DNA from: DATCVA01 sp036567205
GTDB taxonomy: Bacteria; Pseudomonadota; Gammaproteobacteria; Burkholderiales; Burkholderiaceae_B
Length of the DNA: 19,146 bases
Assembly: GCA_036567205.1 (NCBI GenBank)
Contig: DATCVA010000083.1
Span: 1 to 19,146, forward strand
Direction of reading: 5' to 3'
The notes under the pieces are model-generated. The model was not told the DNA's origin, did not search any database, and saw only the letters and a program-made list of their open reading frames with translations. The translations under genes and the position numbers were made by a program. Of this stretch, positions 1 through 6,802 are shown in pieces. Within the stretch, counting starts at the first letter, position 1. Each line of letters opens with the position of its first letter.

Positions 1-258
1 GGATATCCACTCGAACCCGCCTTGCCAGAACATCAATGCCCGCACAGGGCTGGACGAAAATGTCGACCAATTCAATGCAACGTAAAAAAATCGTGCGGTG
101 ATCAAACTAATTATCAGTGCAAAGGTTGACCAGCGATCAAACTTCCTGTCTATACGACGTGTGGCAATGGACACCAGAATCGTAAAACTTAAGAACGCCA
201 ATAAGCCCGCAAAGACAGCGTTTGGAACGGCCAACGGCCCTATCAGTACCATACCCAT
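1..258 (-). CDS. Lgt-like (prolipoprotein diacylglyceryl transferase family) membrane protein, partial
   Basis: An open frame runs from an ATG at 258 to the window edge with no stop: 86 codons, C-terminus missing. I read it by hand. Residues 5-30 and 45-62 form two hydrophobic membrane segments separated by a basic stretch (ATRRIDRKFDRW). The later motif ARFFYVALNW and the ending FWQGGF follow the layout of the N-terminal third of Lgt (the ARxxYV and WxGG regions). A ribosome site GGAAG lies 7 nt before the ATG. Lgt transfers diacylglycerol to the lipobox cysteine of prolipoproteins in the inner membrane. The missing C-terminal two thirds would hold the residues needed to separate true Lgt from the Lgt-like paralogues often found beside TlpA/DsbE-type thioredoxins, so the family call is firmer than the function. 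Confidence 0.68.
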   Translation of the reverse strand, partial: MGMVLIGPLAVPNAVFAGLLAFLSFTILVSIATRRIDRKFDRWSTFALIISLITARFFYVALNWSTFSSSPVRALMFWQGGFEWIS

Positions 259-455
259 TTAATTACTTCCCACTACTGCGTCTATCGAATAACCAAGTCT
301 GTTTTTATCACAGCGATGTTTGGCGGGCACTCCGTCAAATAACCTTAAGAAATAAGCTTATTACTAATTTAAGCATATAATTAGTGGTTTGAGTTCTATA
401 CGGCTGGCCCGTCAGACGCTCCTTCAAGATCGCTCCGCCCTTGTTAAAACACTTC

Positions 456-794
456 ATGACCGATAATTTCAAAGAAGCTACACCGCCTCTTCCAAAACCG
501 CTAAATGTGTTGATACATGCTCCCACAGGCGCAAGCCTGGAACGTGCACGCAACAATGCCATAAACATTCTGCGCGAACGGCCCGATGCCAAGTTGCACA
601 TCGTCGTCAATGCAGACGGTGTGCGGGCGGCGCTGGAAGCTGCGCATCCAGAGACGGATGCATTATTGCTTATGTGCGCAAACACCCTGCGCAAAATGAA
701 CGCCGCTGCGCCCCAAGCGTTGCAAACGGTTCCAAGCGCGGCGATAGCATTGATAACCATGCAGCAAGACGGATGGCTCTATATTCGCGCCTAG
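456..794 (+). CDS. DsrE-family-like small cytoplasmic protein
   Basis: This 112-residue protein has no signal peptide. After a polar leader, residues 16-25 (LNVLIHAPTG) form a first beta strand, and residues 26-40 (ASLERARNNAINILR) a helix. Residues 46-53 (KLHIVVNA) form a second strand, and residues 69-80 (ALLLMCANTLRK) carry a cysteine at C74. This matches the DsrE/DsrF-like fold, where the Cys sits after the third strand and DsrEFH relatives carry persulfide sulfur. Function here is inferred from fold and neighbours: a TauE/SafE exporter 82 nt downstream, and an Lgt-like gene divergent upstream. No convincing ribosome site precedes the ATG at 456 or an in-frame TTG at 441, so the exact start is uncertain. 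A TATAAT hexamer at 376-381 is a possible -10 element but lacks a good -35 partner. Confidence 0.7.
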   Translation: MTDNFKEATPPLPKPLNVLIHAPTGASLERARNNAINILRERPDAKLHIVVNADGVRAALEAAHPETDALLLMCANTLRKMNAAAPQALQTVPSAAIALITMQQDGWLYIRA

Positions 795-876
795 ATCCTG
801 GATGCAGCCCGACAATGGATGCAAACCTCAACACCCTTTTTCATTGATGCTGTACGCGAATTGTTAGGATAAAACG

Positions 877-1680
877 ATGGCACTCACAAGTATTGCGTTT
901 GGATCAGCCATCGGTATGGTATTAGGCCTGACCGGTGCCGGCGGCGGCATATTGGCCGTGCCTGCTCTGGTGCTGGGAATAGGACTTGGCATGGCCCAGG
1001 CAATGCCGGTTGCATTGATGGCGGTAGGCGGCGCGGCGCTCTTGGGGGCCCTGGATGGTTTGCGTAAAGGCCTGGTTCGCTACAAAGCTGCGTTTCTAAT
1101 GGCGCTGTCAGGATCCGTCGTTTCGCCATTAGGAATGTGGATCGCACATAGAGTATCTGCTGTCTGGCTGATGACACTGTTCAGCTTGGTCATGCTGATT
1201 GTCGCAGCGCGCATGTTGCAGCAAGCGTGCAGGAAATCAAGACTACAAGATTCGACGACAGTTCAGCATAAACACTGCATGATCAACCCCGCCACAGGCA
1301 AATTGCAATGGCACTGGAAATCCTCATTCGTTCTTGCCGCAGTAGGCGCAGTGTCGGGGCTATTCACAGGCATGCTGGGCGTGGGCGGAGGGTTTCTGAT
1401 CGTTCCTGCGCTTAAACACTTCAGCAATATCAGCATGCACGGCATCGTGGCAACGTCTTTAATGGTCATTGCCCTGATCTCAACAAGCTCGGTGGCGGGT
1501 GCATTAGCCGCGGGTGCCCAAGTGCCCATAGCGGGCTGGTATTTCATAGCCGCCGCAGCAGGCGGCATGCTGGCAGGACGGTTGCTTGCCCCCTTCCTGC
1601 GGGAAAGATGGCTACAAATCGGCTTTGCGTTAATTACTACGCTAGTATCGTTGCTTCTTTTAAGCCGAGCGTACTTTTAG
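877..1680 (+). CDS. Sulfite exporter TauE/SafE family (DUF81) membrane permease
   Basis: The 267-residue protein is almost wholly hydrophobic and contains the internal duplication typical of TauE/SafE. The first half has GLTGAGGG at residues 17-24 followed by LAVPAL. The second half repeats it as GMLGVGGG at 165-172 followed by LIVPAL. A polar loop at about 113-148 joins the two halves. I expect seven to eight membrane helices. Family members export sulfite, sulfoacetate or other small anions, or take part in sulfur assimilation; the substrate cannot be read from sequence. AGGA at 866-869 lies 7 nt before the ATG. It probably forms a unit with the DsrE-like gene. Its stop is only 2 nt from the stop of the convergent receptor gene, with no terminator between them. 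Confidence 0.88.
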   Translation: MALTSIAFGSAIGMVLGLTGAGGGILAVPALVLGIGLGMAQAMPVALMAVGGAALLGALDGLRKGLVRYKAAFLMALSGSVVSPLGMWIAHRVSAVWLMTLFSLVMLIVAARMLQQACRKSRLQDSTTVQHKHCMINPATGKLQWHWKSSFVLAAVGAVSGLFTGMLGVGGGFLIVPALKHFSNISMHGIVATSLMVIALISTSSVAGALAAGAQVPIAGWYFIAAAAGGMLAGRLLAPFLRERWLQIGFALITTLVSLLLLSRAYF

Positions 1681-1682
1681 CT

Positions 1683-2657
1683 TTAGTTGCCGGCAACTTT
1701 GTACTTTTGAATTATCTGTCCCCACTTTTTTGATTCACGCTCAATAAATGCAGTAAATTCTGGAGACGTATCACCTACGATGTTATAACCAGCGCTTTGC
1801 AACTTCAGGCTAACATCGGCGCGCTTCAACGCTTTCTGAACTTCGGCCTGCAGACGCACTAATGCATTCGCTGGTAAACCAGCTGGTGCGATTAAGCCAA
1901 CCCAGGAACTCGCCTCGAACCTTGGTACCGCGTCAGCAATTGGCCGCACTCCAGGCAATTGTGACAAAGGCTGCGTACTACCTGTGGCCAACGCCTTGAT
2001 CCGCCCGCCCGTAACCAGCGGGATGGTGCTGGGCGCAGAAACAATCATAATATTGACTTGTCCGCCGGCTAAATCAACAAGTGCAGGCGCCCCCCCTTTG
2101 TACGGTATATGCAGCATTTCAATACCTGCCTGGCTAGCTAGCAACAACGCATTAAGATGATTTGAGCTTCCTGTTCCCGTCGAGGCGTATGTTACGTTGC
2201 CTGGATTTGCCTTAGCGTACTCAATTAAGCCGGCAGCATCATTAGCCTGGAACGAATTAGCAGCCACCAAAATCTGCGGGGCTGTAACAAGCCGGCTAAT
2301 ATAGGTAAACGACTTGATCGGATCGTAGCGAAGCGCGCGATAGATATGATGATTAACTGCCTGAGTGTCGAAGACGACACCCAATGTATAGCCATCCGCT
2401 TTCGCCGCGGCAACCTCTGCCGCACCAATCGAACCGCTAGCGCCAGGTTTGTTTTCAACAACTATCGGCTGACCAAGTTCCTCTGCAAGAGCCGGTGCCA
2501 GTGTACGGGCAACAGTGTCAACGGTACCGCCGGCTGGCCAGCCGACAATTAGGCGAATGGGTTTATTTGGGAAGTCTTGTGCTAGTGCCGCTCCACCTCC
2601 TAGCAATCCGCTGACGATCAAGGCTGCAGCACTGGCAGCCAGATTAAATAATCTCAT
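1683..2657 (-). CDS. Bug/TctC-family periplasmic solute-binding receptor
   Basis: Complete 324-residue receptor. A signal peptide spans residues 1-26, ending ALA before QDFPNKP. The family hallmarks follow: FPNKPIRLIVGWPAGGTVDT, GQPIVVENKPGASGSIG near 68-84, DGYT, then HIPYKGGAPALVDL and a full C-terminal lobe ending in FIERESKKWGQII. Length and both lobes agree with intact Bug proteins, which bind carboxylates or amides in the periplasm and hand them to TctAB-type membrane proteins. No TctA or TctB gene is in the window, so this is an orphan receptor here. A strong AGGAGG lies 4 nt before the ATG. It follows the cysteine hydrolase by 54 nt in the same direction, so its ligand is probably the hydrolase substrate or a relative. 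Confidence 0.93.
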   Translation of the reverse strand: MRLFNLAASAAALIVSGLLGGGAALAQDFPNKPIRLIVGWPAGGTVDTVARTLAPALAEELGQPIVVENKPGASGSIGAAEVAAAKADGYTLGVVFDTQAVNHHIYRALRYDPIKSFTYISRLVTAPQILVAANSFQANDAAGLIEYAKANPGNVTYASTGTGSSNHLNALLLASQAGIEMLHIPYKGGAPALVDLAGGQVNIMIVSAPSTIPLVTGGRIKALATGSTQPLSQLPGVRPIADAVPRFEASSWVGLIAPAGLPANALVRLQAEVQKALKRADVSLKLQSAGYNIVGDTSPEFTAFIERESKKWGQIIQKYKVAGN

Positions 2658-2711
2658 GAGGCCTCCTTTATTGTATGTATTAACTGCATGGGCATGTAGT
2701 CAATGCTGTCG

Positions 2712-3404
2712 TTATCGCAATCGATTCAATTGCAACAGCACTTCGGCTGTTGGTAAAACATCTGCAAACTTCTGAGCCATATCGAACAAATTCACTGCGT
2801 GCGATGTCTGACACCGGTCAAATACAGCGTCCTGAGGCACGATGACCCGGAAGTTGTACGCAAAAGCGTCCGTTACACTAGCACGCACACAGCCGCTGGT
2901 TGTACATCCGGTAATCACAAGAGTGTCGACCCCCTGATCAATTAAGTGACTGATAAGCGCGGTTCCGAAAAACGCACTGGGATGTTTTTTTGGAATAGGA
3001 ACCTCTCCGTCGATAGGCGCGACCTCAGCGACGATTTCGTAACCTTCTTTGCCAATTGCCATAAGCAATGGTGCCTTGGCGGCCAAACGTCCCGAATCCG
3101 TTACTGATTTGGGAGCAACATGTGGATGAAAAACTGGCCAACCTTCCTGCCGGAAGCAATCCAAGATTGCACTAATGTTAGGTAATGCAAGCCAGCCAGA
3201 TTCGCCACAATTAGTTGGAAACTTTTGCAGCGCCTGAGGCAAGGGCAACGGCTCGTGCCCCAAAGTACGGTATTGAACATCGATAATCAGTAACGCTGGC
3301 CGAAGCCCCAAGCCGCCCCCCACCCCGAATCCGGCCTGACGATAGATATCTTCTTCATCTTGACTGATAATTCCAGCCCAAGGTGCCGTTTGTGATTTAG
3401 TCAT
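2712..3404 (-). CDS. Isochorismatase-fold cysteine hydrolase (amidase type)
   Basis: The 230-residue cytoplasmic protein has the cysteine-hydrolase triad of the isochorismatase fold: D42 in ALLIIDVQ, K139 in PKKHPSAFFGT, and C172 in TGCTTSGCVRAS (165-176). The N-terminal YRQAGFGVGGGLGLRPALL and the TSGCVRAS motif are closest, by eye, to the N-carbamoylsarcosine amidase and maleamate amidase (NicF) branch, rather than to true isochorismatases. I therefore expect hydrolysis of a small amide, but the substrate is unknown. No nicotinate-pathway genes are nearby. It is the first gene of a two-gene operon with the Bug receptor, divergent from a GntR regulator 109 nt away. This suggests control by that regulator and a pathway of amide uptake followed by hydrolysis. 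Confidence 0.88.
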   Translation of the reverse strand: MTKSQTAPWAGIISQDEEDIYRQAGFGVGGGLGLRPALLIIDVQYRTLGHEPLPLPQALQKFPTNCGESGWLALPNISAILDCFRQEGWPVFHPHVAPKSVTDSGRLAAKAPLLMAIGKEGYEIVAEVAPIDGEVPIPKKHPSAFFGTALISHLIDQGVDTLVITGCTTSGCVRASVTDAFAYNFRVIVPQDAVFDRCQTSHAVNLFDMAQKFADVLPTAEVLLQLNRLR

Positions 3405-3428
3405 ATTTTTATAGAATCACATCAAAGA

Positions 3429-3458
3429 TATAAAGTTCTAGTTATATGGAACTTTATA
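3429..3458. promoter_or_regulatory. Candidate GntR/HutC operator: perfect 10-bp inverted repeat
   Basis: TATAAAGTTC at 3429-3438 is matched exactly by GAACTTTATA at 3449-3458, with a 10-nt AT-rich spacer. The site lies in the 109-nt divergent region between the cysteine hydrolase and the GntR gene. On the minus strand the right arm contains TATAAA, a plausible -10 of the hydrolase-receptor operon, so binding there could block that promoter. The repeat is seen directly; assignment to the adjacent regulator is inference from position. Confidence 0.6.
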
Positions 3459-3513
3459 GGATTTATTTTCGTTTCGCAATCTAAAATCTATTTTTAGTCA
3501 GTAGGCCAATTTT

Positions 3514-4311
3514 ATGCACTCCTTTCAATCTGATCCCATTGCCTTGTATGTCCGCATCGCCAGCATCCTCAAGGGGCGTATCTTGAATGGGGATTGGCCT
3601 GCTGGTACGCGCTTGCCGGGTGTAGGGGAACTAAGCGAGACTTATAACGTTGCACGTGCCACCGCCCGTCAAGCTCTGCAACGACTCGTCACCGAGGGCT
3701 TAATCTCAAGCCAACGCGGTAAAGGCAGCTTTGTCACCTATCGGCCGTTGCCCGCCCAAGAAATCGAAGATGGCCTATTTCGCGTTTTCACACCACATGC
3801 AGAAGGCCACGAAATCCGTATTCTGTCGCGCGAATCAGCAGTGAAATTGCCATCACTCTTGCACTGCAATGGCAAGCCCGCGGCGTCGTATACCAAAATC
3901 CGCAAGATTCACCTTCAAGGGGGTATCCCTTATGGTTACTTCGAGGTCTTTATCGCGACCGATGTTTACGCGCGCTTCCCTGATCGGGCGGATGAACAGC
4001 GCAAGACGATAATGCTAATGGTGGACGCTGGCATTCAGGTTACAACCGGGCAGGAAACCCTGACTATGCACGGCGCCGACTGGGAGGAAGCGCAGCAGCT
4101 AGACTACCAGATCGCTATGCCAGTCGCTCGCATCACACGAATCATGATGGATCGCACACGTCAGATCCTCTACGCAGCCGTTAACAATTATCGAGGCGAT
4201 CGATTTCAGCAACATCGCAAGTTCGTAGGGTATTTTCATGAGGAACCCGGTGCAAGCAATCTGGTCACTTCGGACGACGCTGTGTTGCTTGTCGATTCAT
4301 TAAAACGATAA
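3514..4311 (+). CDS. GntR-family transcriptional regulator, HutC/UTRA subfamily
   Basis: This 265-residue regulator has a winged helix at residues about 8-75: LYVRIASILKGRI, then RLPGVGELSETYNVARATAR, then GLISSQRGKGSFV. A UTRA effector domain follows at about 95-240, with the alternating strands seen in HutC, FarR and PhnF relatives (for example IPYGYFEVFIATDVYARFP). UTRA domains bind small organic acids or sugars and release DNA. It is divergent from the hydrolase-receptor operon, with a perfect inverted repeat in the shared region, so it most likely controls that operon and itself. The ATG at 3514 has only a weak AGTAGG upstream. A single TAA separates it from the in-frame YbaK remnant that follows. 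Confidence 0.9.
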   Translation: MHSFQSDPIALYVRIASILKGRILNGDWPAGTRLPGVGELSETYNVARATARQALQRLVTEGLISSQRGKGSFVTYRPLPAQEIEDGLFRVFTPHAEGHEIRILSRESAVKLPSLLHCNGKPAASYTKIRKIHLQGGIPYGYFEVFIATDVYARFPDRADEQRKTIMLMVDAGIQVTTGQETLTMHGADWEEAQQLDYQIAMPVARITRIMMDRTRQILYAAVNNYRGDRFQQHRKFVGYFHEEPGASNLVTSDDAVLLVDSLKR

Positions 4312-4365
4312 CTGAATTATGACTACGGACCATGTAGACAAAAGAACCAGATATTTGGCGGCAAG

Positions 4366-4617
4366 GTGAAAATCCTGGATGCGAATGCGATTCTGGCCCT
4401 GTCAAGCCACCCGACCGGTAGCGTCTGCCCTTTTGGGCTTGCAACCAACTTACCCGTCTATTGCGATATTTCCCTACAAGACTTCGATGTCGTAATGCCG
4501 GCGGCGAAGTCGATCAATTCTGCGGTGCGCATTACTCCGCAACGCATGGCAGAGCTGATCAATGCTGTATGGGTAGATGCGTCGCAAGCCGTCCCAAAGC
4601 CGCTTGCGGCTCTGTAA
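4366..4617 (+). pseudogene. 5'-truncated YbaK/EbsC (aminoacyl-tRNA deacylase) remnant
   Basis: From a GTG at 4366 the frame encodes 83 residues that match only the C-terminal half of YbaK/EbsC proteins. KILDANAILALSSHP is followed by TGSVCPFGLA, then LPVYCDISLQDFDVVMPAA, SINSAVRITPQRMAELI and WVD. Full family members have about 155-165 residues; the N-terminal half, including the conserved start of the tRNA-binding pocket, is absent. The open frame continues upstream (FGGKVKILDA) to the GntR stop at 4309-4311 in the same frame, but the residues before about 4350 are not YbaK-like. YbaK proteins remove misacylated Cys or Ala from tRNA(Pro). I read this as a decayed gene cut at its 5' side, probably when the GntR block arrived. 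A short free-standing product cannot be excluded. Confidence 0.72.
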
Positions 4618-4792
4618 CAACATCCACGCTACCGCGCGAAGGTGCCAGGCGTCGTTCGGCGACACCACTATTTCCGCAAATTAAGACATTTTGCGCAAGC
4701 CGAATCTTGCGCCGTGGCCCTGCGAGCCGACGAGAAATACCCGGCTCCATATTGCTGCGCTCAGTTCTTTCAGTGCTTTAAGCTTGCTGGGC
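4618..4792. other. Non-coding stretch with two short hairpins
   Basis: No credible gene is visible between the YbaK remnant and the PadR promoter. Two inverted repeats stand out: GCGCAAG (4693-4699) with CTTGCGC (4706-4712) around a 6-nt loop, and GAGCCG (4724-4729) with CGGCTC (4742-4747) around a 12-nt loop. Neither is followed by a T-run on either strand, so they do not look like intrinsic terminators. They may be REP-like or simply remnants. Confidence 0.4.
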
Positions 4793-4821
4793 TTATCATA
4801 AAACATATCTTATGATATAAC
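4793..4821 (+). promoter_or_regulatory. Candidate promoter of the PadR-ferric reductase operon
   Basis: TTATCA at 4793-4798 (-35-like, 4 of 6) and TATAAC at 4816-4821 (-10-like, 5 of 6) are spaced by 17 nt, about 80 nt before the PadR start. The -10 lies inside the inverted-repeat operator at 4805-4830, as expected for a repressor-blocked promoter. It was chosen by consensus matching by eye only. Confidence 0.4.
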
Positions 4822-4830
4822 TTAAGATAT
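4805..4830. promoter_or_regulatory. Nested inverted-repeat operator, probably for the PadR/YqjI-like regulator
   Basis: ATATCTTA (4805-4812) pairs perfectly with TAAGATAT (4823-4830) across a 10-nt spacer. A second, tighter palindrome, ATATC-TTAT-GATAT, occupies 4805-4818 and shares the left arm. Overlapping half-sites of this AT-rich kind suit PadR dimers, and the site sits over the predicted -10. The binding protein is inferred from adjacency. Confidence 0.6.
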
Positions 4831-4902
4831 ACTTATTGTTGACTACAACGGCCAACCAACGCGCTTTAGTTTTGCTGCCAAAGCAGTTACAGGAAAATTC
4901 TT

Positions 4903-5493
4903 ATGGCTTCTCGCCCGCCGGGTCTCTCTAACCACGACCTTGAATACAGCCGCACTTCGGCTAGCGCGCACTTTGCTCGCGGCCGCAAGTTCACGTCAGA
5001 TGAGCTTCATTTAATGTTGCTTGCTCTTTTAGAGCAGCGTTCCAGCCACGGCTATGAACTCATTAAAGAACTGCAAAACTATTCGGGCGGCTTTTGGACG
5101 CCAAGTCCCGGCATGGTTTATCCGGCCTTAACCTATATAGAAGAACTTGGGTTCGCATCGGTCCAGATCGACAGTAATAAAAAGTCATACCAATTGCTGC
5201 CGGCGGGCCAGGCGCATTTGCAAGACAACCGTCAACGAACTGATGAACTGTTCGCCACGCTGGTCCATATGGCGCGCAAAATGAAGTATCTGGAAGGGGC
5301 TATGGCCGCGGAAACCAGCGCAATTGACGAGGATGGGTGGCTGCCGGTTTTTGTCGAAGCGCGTCGAGCGCTGAAGCGTGCCTTACTGCTTAAAAGTGCG
5401 GCGTCACCCGCAGAGCAGAAAAAAATTGCCGCAATCCTTACGCAAGCTACCGAACAGATCAGCGCCATAACGGCGCATTCGAAACAATCCTGA
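4903..5493 (+). CDS. PadR-family regulator, YqjI-like
   Basis: The 196-residue protein has a PadR winged helix at about 33-103 (ELHLMLLALLEQRSSHGYEL, then WTPSPGMVYPALTYIEELGF) and a C-terminal helical dimerisation region. The SHGYELIKELQ and PSPGMVYPALTYIEE signature is that of E. coli YqjI, a nickel-responsive repressor of the ferric reductase gene yqjH. The next gene here is a YqjH-type reductase, 31 nt downstream, which supports this. Unlike E. coli YqjI, the roughly 30-residue N-terminal leader has no Cys/His-rich metal-binding stretch: only H11 and H23, and no cysteine anywhere in the protein. The sensed signal may therefore differ. AGGAAA before the ATG supports the start. Confidence 0.9.
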   Translation: MASRPPGLSNHDLEYSRTSASAHFARGRKFTSDELHLMLLALLEQRSSHGYELIKELQNYSGGFWTPSPGMVYPALTYIEELGFASVQIDSNKKSYQLLPAGQAHLQDNRQRTDELFATLVHMARKMKYLEGAMAAETSAIDEDGWLPVFVEARRALKRALLLKSAASPAEQKKIAAILTQATEQISAITAHSKQS

Positions 5494-5524
5494 TTCTATA
5501 AATCCCCACATACAGGACAAGTAT

Positions 5525-6328
5525 ATGAGCACCTCGAATTTAGCCGTACAACGCCTTCGCCACCCCATCAAAGCGCGGCTATTGCGTGTTGACCGCATCA
5601 ATCAAATCACGCCGCGACTGGTCAACGTCACGTTTTCAGGCGACGATCTGACAGGTTTCACCTCGTCGTCATTCGACGACCATATAAAAGTATTTATTCC
5701 CCGCAATGGTGTTACCGTCGTCCCCGAGGCCGGCCCCAACGGCCTGGTTTTTCCTGACGATGTCGAGCGTCCTTTGGCACGAGACTACACACCGCGCCGC
5801 TACGATAGCGCCAATAACGTGCTGGATATCGAGTTCGTGCTGCACAATGAAGGACCAGCCACCGACTGGGTCAGGCAGGCTCGCGTCGGAGATCAATTAG
5901 TTATTGCCGGTCCCCGGGGCTCGTTTGTCATTCCCGCGGGCTTTGACTGGCACATTATGATCGGCGACGAAACGGCGCTTCCGGCCATTGCGCGTCGGCT
6001 CGAAGAGTTGCCGTCGGGCGTTAACGTTCACGTTATTGTCCAGGTGGAAAATATTGCCGAAGAACTCAGCTTCAACACTCGGGCTGACGCGAAAGTAACG
6101 TGGGTATATCGTGACGGCGGATCAGGCAATACGCTGGAAGCCGCCGTGCATAACGTTGTGCTGCCCGATGGGCAGGGCTATGTCTGGGCCGCAGGGGAAT
6201 CGTCTGCCATGCGCGCCATTCATCGGCACTTCGTGACTGAACTAGGACTGGACAAGTCGCGTATACGCGCCAGCACCTACTGGAAGCGCGGCGTAATCGG
6301 CGCGCATGAAGTCCTTGGCGATGCATAG
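5525..6328 (+). CDS. Siderophore-interacting protein / NAD(P)H-dependent ferric-chelate reductase (YqjH/ViuB family)
   Basis: The 267-residue cytoplasmic flavoprotein has the SIP layout. The FAD-binding barrel carries ARDYTPRRYD at 85-94, and AGPRGSFVIP at 128-137 follows. The nucleotide-binding lobe contains GDETALPAIARRLEELP from 147, WAAGESSAMRAIHRH at 221-235, and the closing YWKRGVIGAHE at 252-262. The FAD contact motif and the WAAGES and YWKRG motifs are all intact. Such enzymes reduce Fe(III)-siderophore complexes in the cytoplasm to release Fe(II). AGGA lies upstream of the ATG, and the gene is 31 nt after the PadR regulator, so the two are almost certainly co-transcribed. In E. coli the homologous pair is divergent instead. 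Confidence 0.93.
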   Translation: MSTSNLAVQRLRHPIKARLLRVDRINQITPRLVNVTFSGDDLTGFTSSSFDDHIKVFIPRNGVTVVPEAGPNGLVFPDDVERPLARDYTPRRYDSANNVLDIEFVLHNEGPATDWVRQARVGDQLVIAGPRGSFVIPAGFDWHIMIGDETALPAIARRLEELPSGVNVHVIVQVENIAEELSFNTRADAKVTWVYRDGGSGNTLEAAVHNVVLPDGQGYVWAAGESSAMRAIHRHFVTELGLDKSRIRASTYWKRGVIGAHEVLGDA

Positions 6329-6349
6329 AAAAACCGCTACGCGCCGGAG

Positions 6350-6676
6350 TTAAAAAGCGTCGACTTCCCACTCGTACTCGACAGCTACTTCGCCCAGCAC
6401 GCGTAAACGATCGGCCGGGTCCATGTCAAGAGCGTCCAGCAAGCGTATATTAAATCCTTCGACTATTGCTTTTGCCCGGTCAGCGAACTCGGGATCGACC
6501 GCCTGGTCTTCGTATTTGATGACGTAAGTCTGGGCGGCTATGCCCACGACAAAATACAATCCGGCGTTTTCCGGATCGATTTTCATCAATTCGAAAACAT
6601 CTTTATAAAAAAACTTGAACGAGTCGCTACCGGACTCTGAACGCTCAAAGCGCTGTGTAATTTCTTTAAACGTCAT
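6350..6676 (-). CDS. Hypothetical 108-residue acidic protein
   Basis: I do not recognise this family. The protein is acidic and looks mostly helical. The polar N-terminus (TFKEITQRFERSESGSDSF) leads into a hydrophobic core, AGLYFVVGIAAQTYVIKYED at 38-57, then a charged helical half ending in VAVEYEWEVDAF. There is no signal peptide, and the hydrophobic stretch is too interrupted for a clear membrane helix. GGAG lies 11 nt before the ATG. Amphipathic, protein-like composition and an isolated position between a convergent reductase gene and an upstream terminator suggest a real single-gene unit. Function is unknown. Confidence 0.6.
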   Translation of the reverse strand: MTFKEITQRFERSESGSDSFKFFYKDVFELMKIDPENAGLYFVVGIAAQTYVIKYEDQAVDPEFADRAKAIVEGFNIRLLDALDMDPADRLRVLGEVAVEYEWEVDAF

Positions 6677-6750
6677 TTTGGTGATAACTCCACTTCAAGG
6701 CAGAAACGCAATGGCAAAGCCGCCATTCGCGGTAAATAAGACCAAGGATC

Positions 6751-6783
6751 ATAAAATAAAAAAGCCGCGCGCGTCGAGCGCGG
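6751..6783 (-). terminator. Intrinsic terminator of the carbamoylase-aspartase-PyrE-like-XRE operon
   Basis: On the minus strand a perfect 6-bp GC stem, CCGCGC with GCGCGG around a 7-nt loop (6765-6783), is followed by CTTTTTTATTTT. It lies 20 nt beyond the XRE stop codon, in the right orientation to end that operon. Confidence 0.85.
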
Positions 6784-6802
6784 AAGCACGCAACGCCCTG
6801 CA

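Noticed and set aside
4319..4369. 16-codon peptide MTTDHVDKRTRYLAAR between GntR and the YbaK remnant
   Set aside because: Very short, no ribosome site, ends within the remnant start; probably chance.
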